Assembly (NCBI RefSeq): GCF_900176355.1
Contig: NZ_FWXI01000005.1
Coordinates: 1 to 64,000 of the forward strand
Origin: Sporomusa malonica
GTDB taxonomy: Bacteria; Bacillota; Negativicutes; Sporomusales; Sporomusaceae
DNA length: 64,000 nt
Direction: 5' to 3'
The first letter of the stretch is position 1. Each line of letters opens with the position of its first letter. Under the pieces are notes generated by a model. That model was not told the DNA's origin and searched no databases. It saw only the letters and a list, made by a program, of their open reading frames with translations. Shown one piece after another: positions 23,440-34,352 of this stretch. A program made the position numbers and the translations under genes.

Positions 23440-24723
23440 TTATTTTATAGCTTGCTTACTTAGAAGGTTTTCTTTGGTAAACTCATCCGAATTGTTTAGT
23501 AACATATCACGATAGCTAAGACTGCGAGTATGCTGGGTATGGCTCCAATTTCGGTCATTGCGGTGCAAAAATCCTAGGAAAGTAATTGGAATCCAACTGT
23601 ATACAAAGAGCGGATAGAAGATTAAGTATAGCCATGTCTTCCAGTTAGCGCGGATTTTTGCAAGAATAATTACTGGGAAAACATATTGGCCAATTGCGAT
23701 AACTGTCCAAACCTCAATGGGTAGAACCATATAGAGAATATTAGTATAAAACGGAACAATATGGTAGACATAGCTTAATATGACGAATGTTGTTGACAGT
23801 ATCAGGAAATGTGGCTGAACCAGATGAAGTACACCATCCAAGATTCGTATGTCCCGGCGCCTGATTCCCTCTGCCAATAGTTTCGGGATATAGCGACCAG
23901 CAACATCGAAATGGCCTTGTGCCCAACGCTTACGCTGTTTCCATGACTGCATGAAAGTAAGGGGTTTCTCGTCATAAACGATAGCATCATGTGCCCAAGT
24001 AGTACGAATACCGATTAATAGTGTTTTCATGGTAAATTCCATATCCTCAGTGAGACAGGTAGCTCCCCAGCCAAACTTCTTCAAAATATCAGTAGAAATA
24101 CACATCCCAGTACCGCCTAGTACACTAGACAAGCCAAGATTATATTTAGCTAGGTGCCAAATATGATTAACTACCCAAAAGGAAATGGCAAAGGTAGCTG
24201 CAATCCAGGTATCATTAGGATTTTTAGCGTTAAGGTAGCCTTGAATAACCTTTTCACCCTTACATAGGCGATTGTTCATTTCACTCAGGAAGTTGGGGTC
24301 AACTAGATTATCAGCGTCAAATACTACTACAGCGTCATATTGCTTGTTTAAAGCGAACAGCTTATCAAACATCCATTCCATTGCATAGCCTTTTCCCCGC
24401 AGATCAAGGTTAGAACGCTCAAAAACGATAGCACCGGCGTTTTTAGCGATCTGGGCTGTACTATCCTTACAGTTATCGGCTACAACATAGATGTCATAAA
24501 GATCCCGAGGGTAGTCAAGCATATGCAGGTTCTCCACCAACTGGCCAATTACCTGTTCTTCATTATGCGCCGCAACTATGATGGCAAATGTATTTTTCGG
24601 AGTAGTTATTTTATCTTCATGTCTTTTACAAATTCCGAAAAAAGCAATGATAAAATAGTACAGCGTGAAAAAGACAATAATGAGCTGCATAGGAATCATT
24701 ATATAATCAAAAATGTAATTCAT
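23440..24723 (-). CDS. Membrane family-2 glycosyltransferase (cellulose/chitin synthase-like)
   Basis: The 427-residue protein has an N-terminal membrane span (about 8-30), a GT2 domain with VVFDADNLVDP, TEDMEFTMK and the processive signature QRKRWAQGHFD, and three or more C-terminal spans. These motifs (D, D, D, Q-x-x-R-W) indicate a polymerising transferase, like PgaC. The product is unknown. AAGGAG precedes the ATG. It stands alone. Confidence 0.85.
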   Translation of the reverse strand: MNYIFDYIMIPMQLIIVFFTLYYFIIAFFGICKRHEDKITTPKNTFAIIVAAHNEEQVIGQLVENLHMLDYPRDLYDIYVVADNCKDSTAQIAKNAGAIVFERSNLDLRGKGYAMEWMFDKLFALNKQYDAVVVFDADNLVDPNFLSEMNNRLCKGEKVIQGYLNAKNPNDTWIAATFAISFWVVNHIWHLAKYNLGLSSVLGGTGMCISTDILKKFGWGATCLTEDMEFTMKTLLIGIRTTWAHDAIVYDEKPLTFMQSWKQRKRWAQGHFDVAGRYIPKLLAEGIRRRDIRILDGVLHLVQPHFLILSTTFVILSYVYHIVPFYTNILYMVLPIEVWTVIAIGQYVFPVIILAKIRANWKTWLYLIFYPLFVYSWIPITFLGFLHRNDRNWSHTQHTRSLSYRDMLLNNSDEFTKENLLSKQAIK

Positions 24724-24879
24724 GGACTATTCTCCTTACAAAATCCTGCTTTCGATAATTGTGTCTGAGCTGCAGGATCTATTGAGCGGTTTTCCTGAAA
24801 ACTTTTCATATAAATAATATGCTTAAATTTCGGCTAAATGATTATTTTTCCTGCTACTTATTAAATTTAGCAAAATAAA

Positions 24880-25560
24880 TTAAGAGGCAGAACGACGATC
24901 AAACAAGCCGAATAGAGTATTTAAGATACCAAATAATGAATAGACAAAAAATGGAACAAAAATCACGGCATTGAGGGTCAAAAATAAAATATATGCTCCT
25001 AGCGCGATTGAAATAGCAGCTGGGATTAGGCGAACAGGTTCGCCGCCTTTACCTTTAAAATCAGGATATTTGATGGTGCTAACCATCAAATAGGCAAAAA
25101 TTGCTACCATTAGAGGAAAAAGCCAACCAGACGGTTTCATCCCTAACATGACAAATGTTGCTACAACACAGCCGGCTGTAGGTATTGGCAATCCCATAAA
25201 ATAACCTTTGACAGTACTGGTATTGACATTAAATCTAGCTAAACGCAAAGCGCCGCAAGTTGCAAAAGCGGCAGCAATAAAACAACCCGTAATGCCAAAA
25301 TCCTTAAGCATAAAGGCGTACGCTAAAATGGCGGGCGCTACACCAAAGGAAACTAAGTCGCACAATGAATCAAGTTCTTTGCCGAATTCACTACTAACGC
25401 CAAAATATCGAGCCACTCGGCCATCAAGGCCATCAGCAACCAGGGCAGCAACAATAAACAGAGCTGCATAGGTAAACTCGCCATGAAAGGTATATATAAT
25501 GGCAAACATGCCCAGCACTATATTGAGTGCTGTTAATATGTTAGGAATAGCGTTTCTCAC
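24880..25560 (-). CDS. pssA: CDP-diacylglycerol-serine O-phosphatidyltransferase
   Basis: The 226-residue membrane protein has the CDP-alcohol phosphatidyltransferase motif DGLDGRVARYFG...GKELDSLCD (about 43-68) and six to seven hydrophobic segments. It forms phosphatidylserine from CDP-DAG. The GTG start overlaps the psd stop by four bases. The pair would supply phosphatidylethanolamine. Confidence 0.92.
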   Translation of the reverse strand: MRNAIPNILTALNIVLGMFAIIYTFHGEFTYAALFIVAALVADGLDGRVARYFGVSSEFGKELDSLCDLVSFGVAPAILAYAFMLKDFGITGCFIAAAFATCGALRLARFNVNTSTVKGYFMGLPIPTAGCVVATFVMLGMKPSGWLFPLMVAIFAYLMVSTIKYPDFKGKGGEPVRLIPAAISIALGAYILFLTLNAVIFVPFFVYSLFGILNTLFGLFDRRSAS

Positions 25561-26198
25561 TTTTCCTTTACCCTCCCTATCACTGTTTTTCCACCTCGAA
25601 CTCTATCCCCCTTTTTTACCAGTATCTCTACTGATGTTGGTACAATAAGCTCGGTACAAGAACCGAATTTAATCAAACCATAACGTTCACCCTGTTGGAG
25701 CACACTGCCCAAGGTGACCCAGGAAACAATCCGCCGAGCTAGAATCCCAGCGATTTGTGTAACTAACACTCGCATTTGGCTGTTTTCTAAACCAATAGCA
25801 TGGCGTTCGTTCTCACAAGCAGCCGATTCTTTATAGGCAGGTTTAAATCTGCCACAAGTATATTGCTGAAACTTAATCTCACCATTAATGGGGCTACGAT
25901 TGACATGAACATCAAACACTGATAAAAAGATTGTGACTTTGAGACCTTTCTCATTCAGGAACTGGTCGTCGTAAACTTCATTAACGCTCATTACTCTGCC
26001 GTCAGCAGGCGATACTATTAAGTTATCGTCCTCAGGCACATCACGTTTGGGATTGCGGAAAAAGAAGGTAACAAAGGCCGTTAATACTCCGGGAATAATA
26101 GCCCAATAGGTGCCAAGGGTCAAGGCGGCGATAATAGTGACTAATCCAAGTACAGCAATATATATGTATCCTTCTTTGACAACAGGAGTTTTTACCAT
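25557..26198 (-). CDS. psd: Phosphatidylserine decarboxylase (short type)
   Basis: The 213-residue protein has VSPADGRVMSV, FLSVFDVHVNRSPINGEI and the self-cleavage site in IKFGSCTELIVP, which produces the pyruvoyl group at Ser. The size and motif are of the short, archaeal-like Psd class. One or two N-terminal spans anchor it. GGGAGGTGG precedes ATG. Confidence 0.92.
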   Translation of the reverse strand: MVKTPVVKEGYIYIAVLGLVTIIAALTLGTYWAIIPGVLTAFVTFFFRNPKRDVPEDDNLIVSPADGRVMSVNEVYDDQFLNEKGLKVTIFLSVFDVHVNRSPINGEIKFQQYTCGRFKPAYKESAACENERHAIGLENSQMRVLVTQIAGILARRIVSWVTLGSVLQQGERYGLIKFGSCTELIVPTSVEILVKKGDRVRGGKTVIGRVKEK

Positions 26199-26287
26199 CT
26201 ATCCACCTCCCTGTGAAAACCTCCTATAAAAACTTGAACCAAAAAGCAAGTTCAGTATATCAGTATAATATACTTAGTTTACTTTGT

Positions 26288-27016
26288 CTAACATTTTTTG
26301 CCTAACAAGACTTTAAAGGCAAATCGGGGTAAGGCCATCATTCTGATTACTCGCTGTGGCTGCAGGATTAAACGGAATAGCCATTCCAAGCTGATGCGTT
26401 GCATCCAGAGTGGCGCCCTTTTAACAGCGCCCGCCATTACATCAAAAGTGCCGCCTACGCCCATACAAACGGGAACGTTTAGGTTAGACAAATTTCTGGC
26501 TAACCACTTTTCCTGTTTTGGAACCCCCAAGGCCGCTAATAAAATATCAGGTTTTGCAGCACTTATTGATTGGACAATAAACGGTTCATCTTGTGCTGTA
26601 AAAAAACCTTCTCTTGTACCAACAATACGAAGGCCAGGATAGAGCTCTAATGCAATCTTTTTGGCCTTTTCGACAATCTCTGGTTGGCTACCAAACATAA
26701 AAACACTGTAGCCCTTATTAGCGGCCTGCGCCAGCAAGTTTTGAGATAGGTCGTAGCCAGCGACTCGTTCCGGCATAGTATATCCTTGATGCCGTGCCGC
26801 CCATACCACGCCAGCGCCGTCAGGTACCACCAAATCACATTGATTGAGAATTGCGGCTAACTCTTGATCTTCCTGAGCTAGCATAACCATTTCTGCGTTG
26901 GCAGTAGCAATTAAATGCGGTGTTTTTTCAGCAATAAACTGTTCGAGTTTGGCTACTGCTTCGGACATGGTTACAGTATCAATAGAAACGTCTAAGACAG
27001 TTACTTTAGTACCCAC
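26288..27016 (-). CDS. WecB/TagA/CpsF-family glycosyltransferase
   Basis: The 242-residue protein has TANAEMVMLAQED, the acceptor region VPDGAGVVWAARHQG and the ALGVPKQEKWLARNL signature. Family members add ManNAc or similar sugars to undecaprenyl-linked acceptors in teichoic-acid or polysaccharide assembly. The GTG start has AAGGAG at a rather long distance. It is between psd and a class A PBP, all leftward. Confidence 0.87.
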   Translation of the reverse strand: MGTKVTVLDVSIDTVTMSEAVAKLEQFIAEKTPHLIATANAEMVMLAQEDQELAAILNQCDLVVPDGAGVVWAARHQGYTMPERVAGYDLSQNLLAQAANKGYSVFMFGSQPEIVEKAKKIALELYPGLRIVGTREGFFTAQDEPFIVQSISAAKPDILLAALGVPKQEKWLARNLSNLNVPVCMGVGGTFDVMAGAVKRAPLWMQRISLEWLFRLILQPQRVIRMMALPRFAFKVLLGKKC

Positions 27017-27074
27017 TGAGAAATATTAACTCCTTACACTTTGTTTTACTATCCTAGCACATTGTACCACAAGT

Positions 27075-29057
27075 TTAAAATGACGGCAATCTTGACCAAG
27101 GCCATTTCCAGAACGGTTGCTTGCGCTCTGGCTGTTCTGGTTGCTGCTGTTCTCTGTCACCTGGCGTTAACCATGACTTGGGACGGTTTTCAACGGCTGG
27201 TTGAGTACCTTGAATAAAAGCGCTGTATTCAGTTTCTTTACAGCCGCTTCCTGCCAATTTGCCTGTATTAGCGCAGATGGGGATTCCTGCAATAACGTTA
27301 GGGGGAATGGAAAAATCGGTTGGTGGCGTATTGGCCACTATCTTGGAAACCATCTTACCCCATAGTGCTGAAACCTCAGTGCCAGAAATGCTAACTGGCT
27401 TTCGGTTGTCGTTACCAACATAAATTCCTACTAGTATATCAGGAGTGTAGCCGATAAACCAGGCTGTTTCGTAATTGTCGGTAGTACCTGTCTTACCGGC
27501 GGCAGGACGTCCAAGGTTGGCTGGCGTAGCAGTACCATCCTGAAGCACACCTTTAAGCATATCTGTTAAAATATAGGCCGTTTCTGGCTTAAGTACTGAA
27601 TGCTGAATAACTTTACCTTCCTCAAGTACTTGATCGTTCTCATCAAGTACTTTTACAATAACCATAGGTTTAGAAAACACACCACTATTCGCAAAAGCCG
27701 TGTAAGCTGTGGTGAGCTCCCACAGATTAGTTCCTTGAGTTAAGCCGCCCAATGCAGAGGCTAGATTATCATCTTCGGGTGTCAGCGTTGTGATTCCCAT
27801 GCTTTTTGCAAGGGTTAATACTTGGTCGATGCCTACCTGCTGTCCGATTTTGACTGCAGCTACATTGACTGACCAGCGTAGAGCTTTTTTCATAGTAACC
27901 GGTCCACGGTATTTTTTATCATAATTGACCGGCGAATACCCATTTATGTTAATCGGTTCATCAATAATTATGGCGTTGGCAGTAAGCCCCTGATTAAGAG
28001 CAGTTGCGTATAGAAATGGTTTGAAGGCTGAACCAGGCTGCCGGACTTCGGCGAATACCCTATTTATTTGACTTTCTTCATAATTACGTCCTCCCACCAT
28101 AGCTTTAACATATCCGTTTTTGGGATCAAGCGCCAATACAGCTCCTTGAAGCTGACCTAACACAGCTTCGGCTGCTTGCTGCTGCTTAATATCTAACGTG
28201 GTGTATACCTTAAGTCCACCCTTGTAAACCCTATTAGCGCCATAGCGGCCGACTAATTCGTTGGCAACATGGTCAAGAAAGTAAGAGGCTTGTACTATCC
28301 GCTTTTTTTTGCCGGCAAGCGTAATCGGCTCAGCCTTAGCCTGTTGAGCTTCTTGTTCGCTTATATATCCTTCTTTAACCATGCCAGCAAGTACCATGGC
28401 CCGGCGGTCCAGCGCTGCCTTCATATCAATATAGGGGGAGTAAATATTCGGACCGCGTGGCAACCCGGCGAGCATGGCACTTTCAGATAAAGACAGCTCT
28501 TTGGCATGCTTACCGAAATACATCTGGGCTGCAGCTTCTACACCATATGCTCCTTCACCGAAATAGATCTGATTTAGATAAGCTTGCATGATTTCTTGTT
28601 TGGAAAACTTATTCTCAATAATTATGGCCAGCAAGGCCTCTTTCGCTTTGCGGATTATTGTTCGCTCTTGTGTGAGAAACATATTTTTAGCCAACTGCTG
28701 TGTTATGGTGCTACCGCCTTCAACTAGGCTGCCCTTACGGATATTGACTACTATCGCACGAAGAATCCCAAGCGGATCAATACCAAAATGGTTGTAAAAC
28801 CTGGTATCCTCATTGGCGATAATTGCCTGTTGAACATAGGGGGACATATTGTTAATTGTTACTACTATCCGGTTTTCCTCAAATAGTTTGGATATGAGCT
28901 GACCATTTATGTCAAATACCTGAGTCGCAGCGACTAGATTTAAGTTATCCAGGCTGTCAGTTCCTGGCAACCCTAGAAATGCATAGCAAATATTGGCTGA
29001 CATTGTTAATAAAACAGCCAAAACGGTAATAAAAATGATATTTTTTGGCATAGGCAT
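27075..29057 (-). CDS. Class A penicillin-binding protein (PBP1A family)
   Basis: The 660-residue bifunctional enzyme has an N-terminal signal anchor (7-27), a GT51 transglycosylase (ANEDTRFYNHFGIDPLGI, about 82-99; GGSTITQQLAKN) and a transpeptidase with catalytic Ser in PGSAFKPF (about 341), SVN and AAGKTGTTDNYETAWF (about 517). The C-terminus is Gln/Pro-rich. It polymerises and cross-links peptidoglycan outside the membrane. GAGGAG precedes ATG. Confidence 0.93.
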   Translation of the reverse strand: MPMPKNIIFITVLAVLLTMSANICYAFLGLPGTDSLDNLNLVAATQVFDINGQLISKLFEENRIVVTINNMSPYVQQAIIANEDTRFYNHFGIDPLGILRAIVVNIRKGSLVEGGSTITQQLAKNMFLTQERTIIRKAKEALLAIIIENKFSKQEIMQAYLNQIYFGEGAYGVEAAAQMYFGKHAKELSLSESAMLAGLPRGPNIYSPYIDMKAALDRRAMVLAGMVKEGYISEQEAQQAKAEPITLAGKKKRIVQASYFLDHVANELVGRYGANRVYKGGLKVYTTLDIKQQQAAEAVLGQLQGAVLALDPKNGYVKAMVGGRNYEESQINRVFAEVRQPGSAFKPFLYATALNQGLTANAIIIDEPININGYSPVNYDKKYRGPVTMKKALRWSVNVAAVKIGQQVGIDQVLTLAKSMGITTLTPEDDNLASALGGLTQGTNLWELTTAYTAFANSGVFSKPMVIVKVLDENDQVLEEGKVIQHSVLKPETAYILTDMLKGVLQDGTATPANLGRPAAGKTGTTDNYETAWFIGYTPDILVGIYVGNDNRKPVSISGTEVSALWGKMVSKIVANTPPTDFSIPPNVIAGIPICANTGKLAGSGCKETEYSAFIQGTQPAVENRPKSWLTPGDREQQQPEQPERKQPFWKWPWSRLPSF

Positions 29058-29181
29058 ACACTCCTCTTAGAAATAGTATCCCCAAGCTACCGAAGTTTTA
29101 CATGCAGGAATAGTTCGTCAGGCGGAGAATATACGAAATTTAGACACAGTTGGTCAAACTATTTTAAGTAGGAGCGTCTAA

Positions 29182-30111
29182 ATGAAAAAAAAATCGAAAT
29201 TTTTTCAGGCAATGTGCAGCTTAAGCGCTATGTGTCTTACCTTGTTAGTATCATCGCCGTTGGCGTTGCTTGCTTTCTCTGATTTTAAGTCTTCTGTACC
29301 GGTAGCCGCTCAAACGATAAACCAAGGTGAACTTTTGACCGACGTTAAGTATACCTCGCCTGGCATGGCTGTTGATGCCTATTATATGAATGAAAATGCC
29401 GACAATCAGCCAATCACAGCTAAACCGGTCTATGATGTATTTACTGTGGAAGAACGACAGGCAAAAGGATTAGTATTGGAAAATCCAGAAGTTAGACCTT
29501 ACTATGGAGAAAAGGTAGTTTATCTTACTTTTGATGATGGCCCAGAGCCAGAAAACACTCCTGTTATACTTGACATTCTGAAAAGCCATGGTATAAAGGC
29601 AACCTTCTTTGTAGTGGGTAATCAGGCAGAAAAGCATCCGGAGATTTTACGCCGTATTTATCAGGAAGGACATGCTATTGGCAACCACTCTTATAATCAT
29701 GTGTACCGTGATCTATATCAATCTGCTAACACTTATGTTTCCCAATTGCGCCATACTGATGAAATAGTAAAGAAAATAATTGGTGTGCGGCCGCGCATCT
29801 CTCGCGCGCCAGGCGGATCAGCCGGCAGTTTTACCAAAGAATACTGGGAGAGCTTAAAAAAGCTAGGTTATATTGAAGTTGGCTGGAATATCAGCTCAGG
29901 CGATGCATCGAGTGCAAAAGCTAGCCGAATCATGAACAATATTGCCACACAAATGGATAACAAAAATTTATGGAGTCATGCGACTGTGCTTATGCATGAT
30001 GGTTGTGGCCATGCCGAGACAGTAAAAGCCCTGCCTGATATCATTAAATTTTATAAAGACCGCCAATTCGAATTTCGGGTGATTAACCTTGAGACTCCCT
30101 CGCCTTGGTAA
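29182..30111 (+). CDS. Polysaccharide deacetylase (NodB domain)
   Basis: The 309-residue protein starts with a signal peptide or anchor (5-33) and has a NodB domain from about 112: YLTFDDGPEPENT, HAIGNHSYNHV and RAPGGSAGSF, with catalytic Asp and metal histidines. It probably deacetylates peptidoglycan or spore cortex sugars (PdaA-like). It is divergent from the PBP gene and ends at a strong terminator. AGGAGCG precedes ATG. Confidence 0.88.
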   Translation: MKKKSKFFQAMCSLSAMCLTLLVSSPLALLAFSDFKSSVPVAAQTINQGELLTDVKYTSPGMAVDAYYMNENADNQPITAKPVYDVFTVEERQAKGLVLENPEVRPYYGEKVVYLTFDDGPEPENTPVILDILKSHGIKATFFVVGNQAEKHPEILRRIYQEGHAIGNHSYNHVYRDLYQSANTYVSQLRHTDEIVKKIIGVRPRISRAPGGSAGSFTKEYWESLKKLGYIEVGWNISSGDASSAKASRIMNNIATQMDNKNLWSHATVLMHDGCGHAETVKALPDIIKFYKDRQFEFRVINLETPSPW

Positions 30112-30121
30112 GCGGGATGCA

Positions 30122-30155
30122 AAAAATGCTTTGGACTAGCGTCCAAAGCATTTTT
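30122..30155. terminator. Strong bidirectional terminator
   Basis: AAAAATGCTTTGGAC and GTCCAAAGCATTTTT form a 15-bp perfect stem with a 4-nt loop and T runs on both sides. It ends the deacetylase gene and guaB. Confidence 0.9.
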
Positions 30156-30158
30156 AAA

Positions 30159-31613
<1,455 letters not shown>

Positions 31614-31657
31614 TCACAGAACTCCTTCCCTAAACATCATCGTAATAGGTATTTCCC

Positions 31658-31685
31658 ACTATAATAACATAAATAAACTTGCCAA
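31658..31685 (-). promoter_or_regulatory. Candidate sigma-A promoter of guaB
   Basis: On the minus strand TTGGCA and TATAGT are 16 bases apart, about 45 bases before the guaB start. Confidence 0.5.
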
Positions 31686-31709
31686 ATCTACCACTTTTTA
31701 TGTAGTTGC

Positions 31710-31749
31710 AAAAAAAAAATAAATATTGCCTGGCAAAATGCCAGGCAAT
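31710..31749 (-). terminator. Terminator after the 3D-domain gene
   Basis: ATTGCCTGGCA and TGCCAGGCAAT form an 11-bp stem followed on the minus strand by ATTTATTTTTTTTT. Confidence 0.8.
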
Positions 31750-31753
31750 GTAG

Positions 31754-32392
31754 TTAGTTGAGAACATATACCTTTACATTCTGTACACCAAAATCATAGG
31801 CTTGATCTACAGAATTCATCGCAATATCGATCCGGTTCCCTTTGATTGCGCCGCCAGTATCTTCGGCAACGCCATACATGCTATTACCGTCGGCAAATTC
31901 AATATATAGTCTTGAACCAAGAGGAATAATCCGCGGGTCAACGGCAATAACACCAGGACGTACTTGGGTTCCCATATAAGTGAGACTGCCCCATTGACCA
32001 TTGTCGTGCGGACCAGGCGCATACGCAGTAGCTCTTATGTCCAAAACAGTTTTGTAACGACCTGGCGTGTTACCGCGTGATACCTCTGGTGTACGTCCGC
32101 CTAGTAAGAGTTGAAAAGTTTCCTGACCTACAATCCCATCGGCTTCAATATTTTTAGCATTTTGAAATTCTATAACCGCTTGCTTTGTAGTTTCACCAAA
32201 CAAACCATCAACGGTTATATTGCTATAACCCAATTCAATAAGCTTGCCCTGCAGTTCTTTTACTTCGTCACCATCCATACCTGGTTTGAGTGGTTGATTG
32301 CCTAACGCTGCAAAAGCCAACGACGTCCAAATATTGGCAGCTAAAATTGCCATAGTAATGGTACCAATAATTATTCTTTTGATGTTTTTCAT
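31754..32392 (-). CDS. Secreted peptidoglycan-binding and 3D-domain protein
   Basis: The protein has about 212 residues with a signal peptide (1-28), a PG_binding_1 domain (about 35-88: MDGDEVKELQGKLIELGYS) and a C-terminal 3D domain (about 105-210) with ATAYAPGP and DTGGAIKGNRIDI carrying the three aspartates. 3D domains resemble lytic transglycosylases (MltA-like, SpoIID/YocH group), so it likely cuts peptidoglycan. The ATG at 32392 is set by GGGGTG. The c-di-AMP riboswitch lies just upstream. Confidence 0.88.
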   Translation of the reverse strand: MKNIKRIIIGTITMAILAANIWTSLAFAALGNQPLKPGMDGDEVKELQGKLIELGYSNITVDGLFGETTKQAVIEFQNAKNIEADGIVGQETFQLLLGGRTPEVSRGNTPGRYKTVLDIRATAYAPGPHDNGQWGSLTYMGTQVRPGVIAVDPRIIPLGSRLYIEFADGNSMYGVAEDTGGAIKGNRIDIAMNSVDQAYDFGVQNVKVYVLN

Positions 32393-32411
32393 TGAAAACA
32401 CCCCTTTCTAA

Positions 32412-32527
32412 ATGCCTACGAGGTTAGCTGACGGGTTCGGGACAAAGGGAAATCCCTACCGCATAACGCGGATTCACCCCAGAAATGGTTCCCCCGTTTT
32501 CCTACTGGATAGGAAATTCGGCATGTC
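32412..32527 (-). ncRNA. c-di-AMP riboswitch (ydaO/yuaA type)
   Basis: On the minus strand the segment contains the conserved aptamer blocks GGGGGAACC, GGGGTGAATCCGCG, GCGGTAGGGA, and TCCCGAACCCGTCAGCTAAC ending in CTCGTAGGC. It lies 20 bases before the start codon of the 3D-domain gene. No separate terminator is visible, so control may be on translation or through a stem overlapping the ribosome site. c-di-AMP binding usually switches such genes off. Confidence 0.9.
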
Positions 32528-32673
32528 GTAATGATACAGCATAGCTTTGTATGATGCAAGTATGGTTACAATAGATTATCATACAATAACGATTATTAAG
32601 TAACTTTTCTCTCTGTTATGCTGCCGTATACGTGTGTGTAATATAAATTTAGAAAATTAGGAGTAAACTAAAG

Positions 32674-34068
32674 TTGGGTGAGTATATGTTAAAACATTGG
32701 TATGAAGCCAAAAAAACGCACAAAATATCCTGTAAACCAATTACCTTAAAAGTAGATAATCATGATACCGGTGCTGTTGCAAAAAAGTATGATGCCATTA
32801 TAATCGGGGCTGGGCCAGCTGGGCTTACTGCCGCATATTTTATGGCCAGGGATGGCCTGGACGTGCTTGTCCTAGAACGTGGCCCTTATGCGGGAGCAAA
32901 GAATTGCGGAGGCGTTAGCATTATGGCTGAGCACACCCATAAGCTCTTTCCAAACTTTTGGGAAGAATTCCGGTGTGAGCGAATTATCACCGACCAGTCA
33001 TACTGGTGGATGACTGAGGATTCGGTCCTCTCTACAAGGTTTCAAAGCGCTCGGCTTGCTGCTGCGCCCTATAACCGGTTTTCTGTTAAGCGGGGCAACC
33101 TTTATCAGTGGCTGGCAGACAAGGCGACTGAGGCCGGTGCTCACGTGCTTTTCAACTACACGGTAGAAGAGGTCTTGTTTAATGATGGACAGGCTACCGG
33201 CGTGGTAGCTGTAAACACTGGTAGCAGTAAATTTTTGGCCAACATCATTGTTTTGGCTGATGGCGCTAACTCGCTGTTGGCCGAGAGGTCGGGGCTGGCG
33301 GCTCGGGTAACGCCTGAAAATATGTCCCTGTATGTGAAAGAGACTATTGCCCTACCTGCCAGCGTAATTGAGGAGCGCTTTAATTTGCTGCCCGGTCAGG
33401 GAACAATAATCGGACTGATTGGTTATCCGACTGCCGGATTTAACGGCACTGCTTCCATACATACCTTTAGAGACAGTATTAGTCTTAATGTAGGCATAGC
33501 AGTAGCCGATTTTGCTCAAGCCGGATTTAATCCTAATGACCTGCTAGAACGCATAAAAAAGCACCCCCAAATCAAACAACTGATTGCCGGGGGGCAGACT
33601 ATTGAATATGGCGGTTCGTTAATTCCTGAGGGGGGTTATTATGCTATCCCTAAGCTGGTACATCCCGGCCTGATGATTGTCGGTGATGCCGGGTCACTAG
33701 TTAATGGAACACATGGTATAAACCTGGCCATGTGGTCAGGGTTTTACGCAGCCAAAGCTGCCCATTCAGCTAAAATCAGCCGAGATTATTCGACGCGGAA
33801 GCTATCTTTATATACTGAGTTATTAAAAGAAAGCTTCATAATGCAGGATCTAAAAGCTAACGCTGGCGTTGCCAAACTAATGCGTGACTTACCATATGCT
33901 TTTGACCTCTATTCCCGTATGGCCAGCGAAACTGCGTACCAGGTTTCGCGAGTATACACAATGCCCAAACGCGCCAAACGGATCATGGTCTTCAAAAAGT
34001 TGACCAGCATGCAACCAGTCCTAAAGATATTGTCAGATGCCTGGAAAACGCTGAAGGTGATTCGCTAA
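32674..34068 (+). CDS. FixC-like FAD oxidoreductase (ETF:quinone oxidoreductase-type)
   Basis: The 464-residue protein has an FAD dinucleotide motif IIGAGPAGLTAAYFMARDG (about 42-60), GAKNCGGVSI and VGDAGSLVNGTHGINLAMWSG at the C-terminal FAD site, as in FixC/ETF-QO. An unusual 35-residue N-terminal extension precedes the FAD motif. Start is TTG at 32674 or ATG at 32686; neither has an ideal site. The gene overlaps fixX by one base. Confidence 0.85.
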   Translation: MGEYMLKHWYEAKKTHKISCKPITLKVDNHDTGAVAKKYDAIIIGAGPAGLTAAYFMARDGLDVLVLERGPYAGAKNCGGVSIMAEHTHKLFPNFWEEFRCERIITDQSYWWMTEDSVLSTRFQSARLAAAPYNRFSVKRGNLYQWLADKATEAGAHVLFNYTVEEVLFNDGQATGVVAVNTGSSKFLANIIVLADGANSLLAERSGLAARVTPENMSLYVKETIALPASVIEERFNLLPGQGTIIGLIGYPTAGFNGTASIHTFRDSISLNVGIAVADFAQAGFNPNDLLERIKKHPQIKQLIAGGQTIEYGGSLIPEGGYYAIPKLVHPGLMIVGDAGSLVNGTHGINLAMWSGFYAAKAAHSAKISRDYSTRKLSLYTELLKESFIMQDLKANAGVAKLMRDLPYAFDLYSRMASETAYQVSRVYTMPKRAKRIMVFKKLTSMQPVLKILSDAWKTLKVIR

Positions 34069-34352
34069 TGCAGCTCCAGGACAAGATTGCACTTATAGAT
34101 TTTAATCCGGACGACAACAGACAACATGTTGCCGTATACAAGCAGGAGCAATGTGACGTATGTAAAGAAAAACAATGTCTAAACATCTGTCCTACTGGCG
34201 TATTTAAATGGGACTACCAGCTAGGCAGTCCCATATTGGTGTACTATAAGCAGTGTGTTGAGTGCGGTGCTTGCCGGCTGGCCTGCCAATTTAACAACAT
34301 TATCTTCGCGTATCCGTCAGGCGGCTTTGGTGTGGCTTACCGAGAAGGCTAG
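34068..34352 (+). CDS. FixX-like ferredoxin
   Basis: The 94-residue protein has CDVCKEKQCLNICPTGVF and CVECGACRLACQFNNI, cysteine motifs of the FixX family. It carries electrons to or from the FixC partner. The ATG overlaps the fixC stop (TAATG), so translation is coupled. No fixA or fixB is visible nearby. The stop overlaps the stop of the converging gene in one CTAG. Confidence 0.87.
   Translation: MQLQDKIALIDFNPDDNRQHVAVYKQEQCDVCKEKQCLNICPTGVFKWDYQLGSPILVYYKQCVECGACRLACQFNNIIFAYPSGGFGVAYREG

Noticed and set aside
23325..23440. preQ1 riboswitch before queD
   Set aside because: The leader has none of the preQ1 class I or II consensus words.
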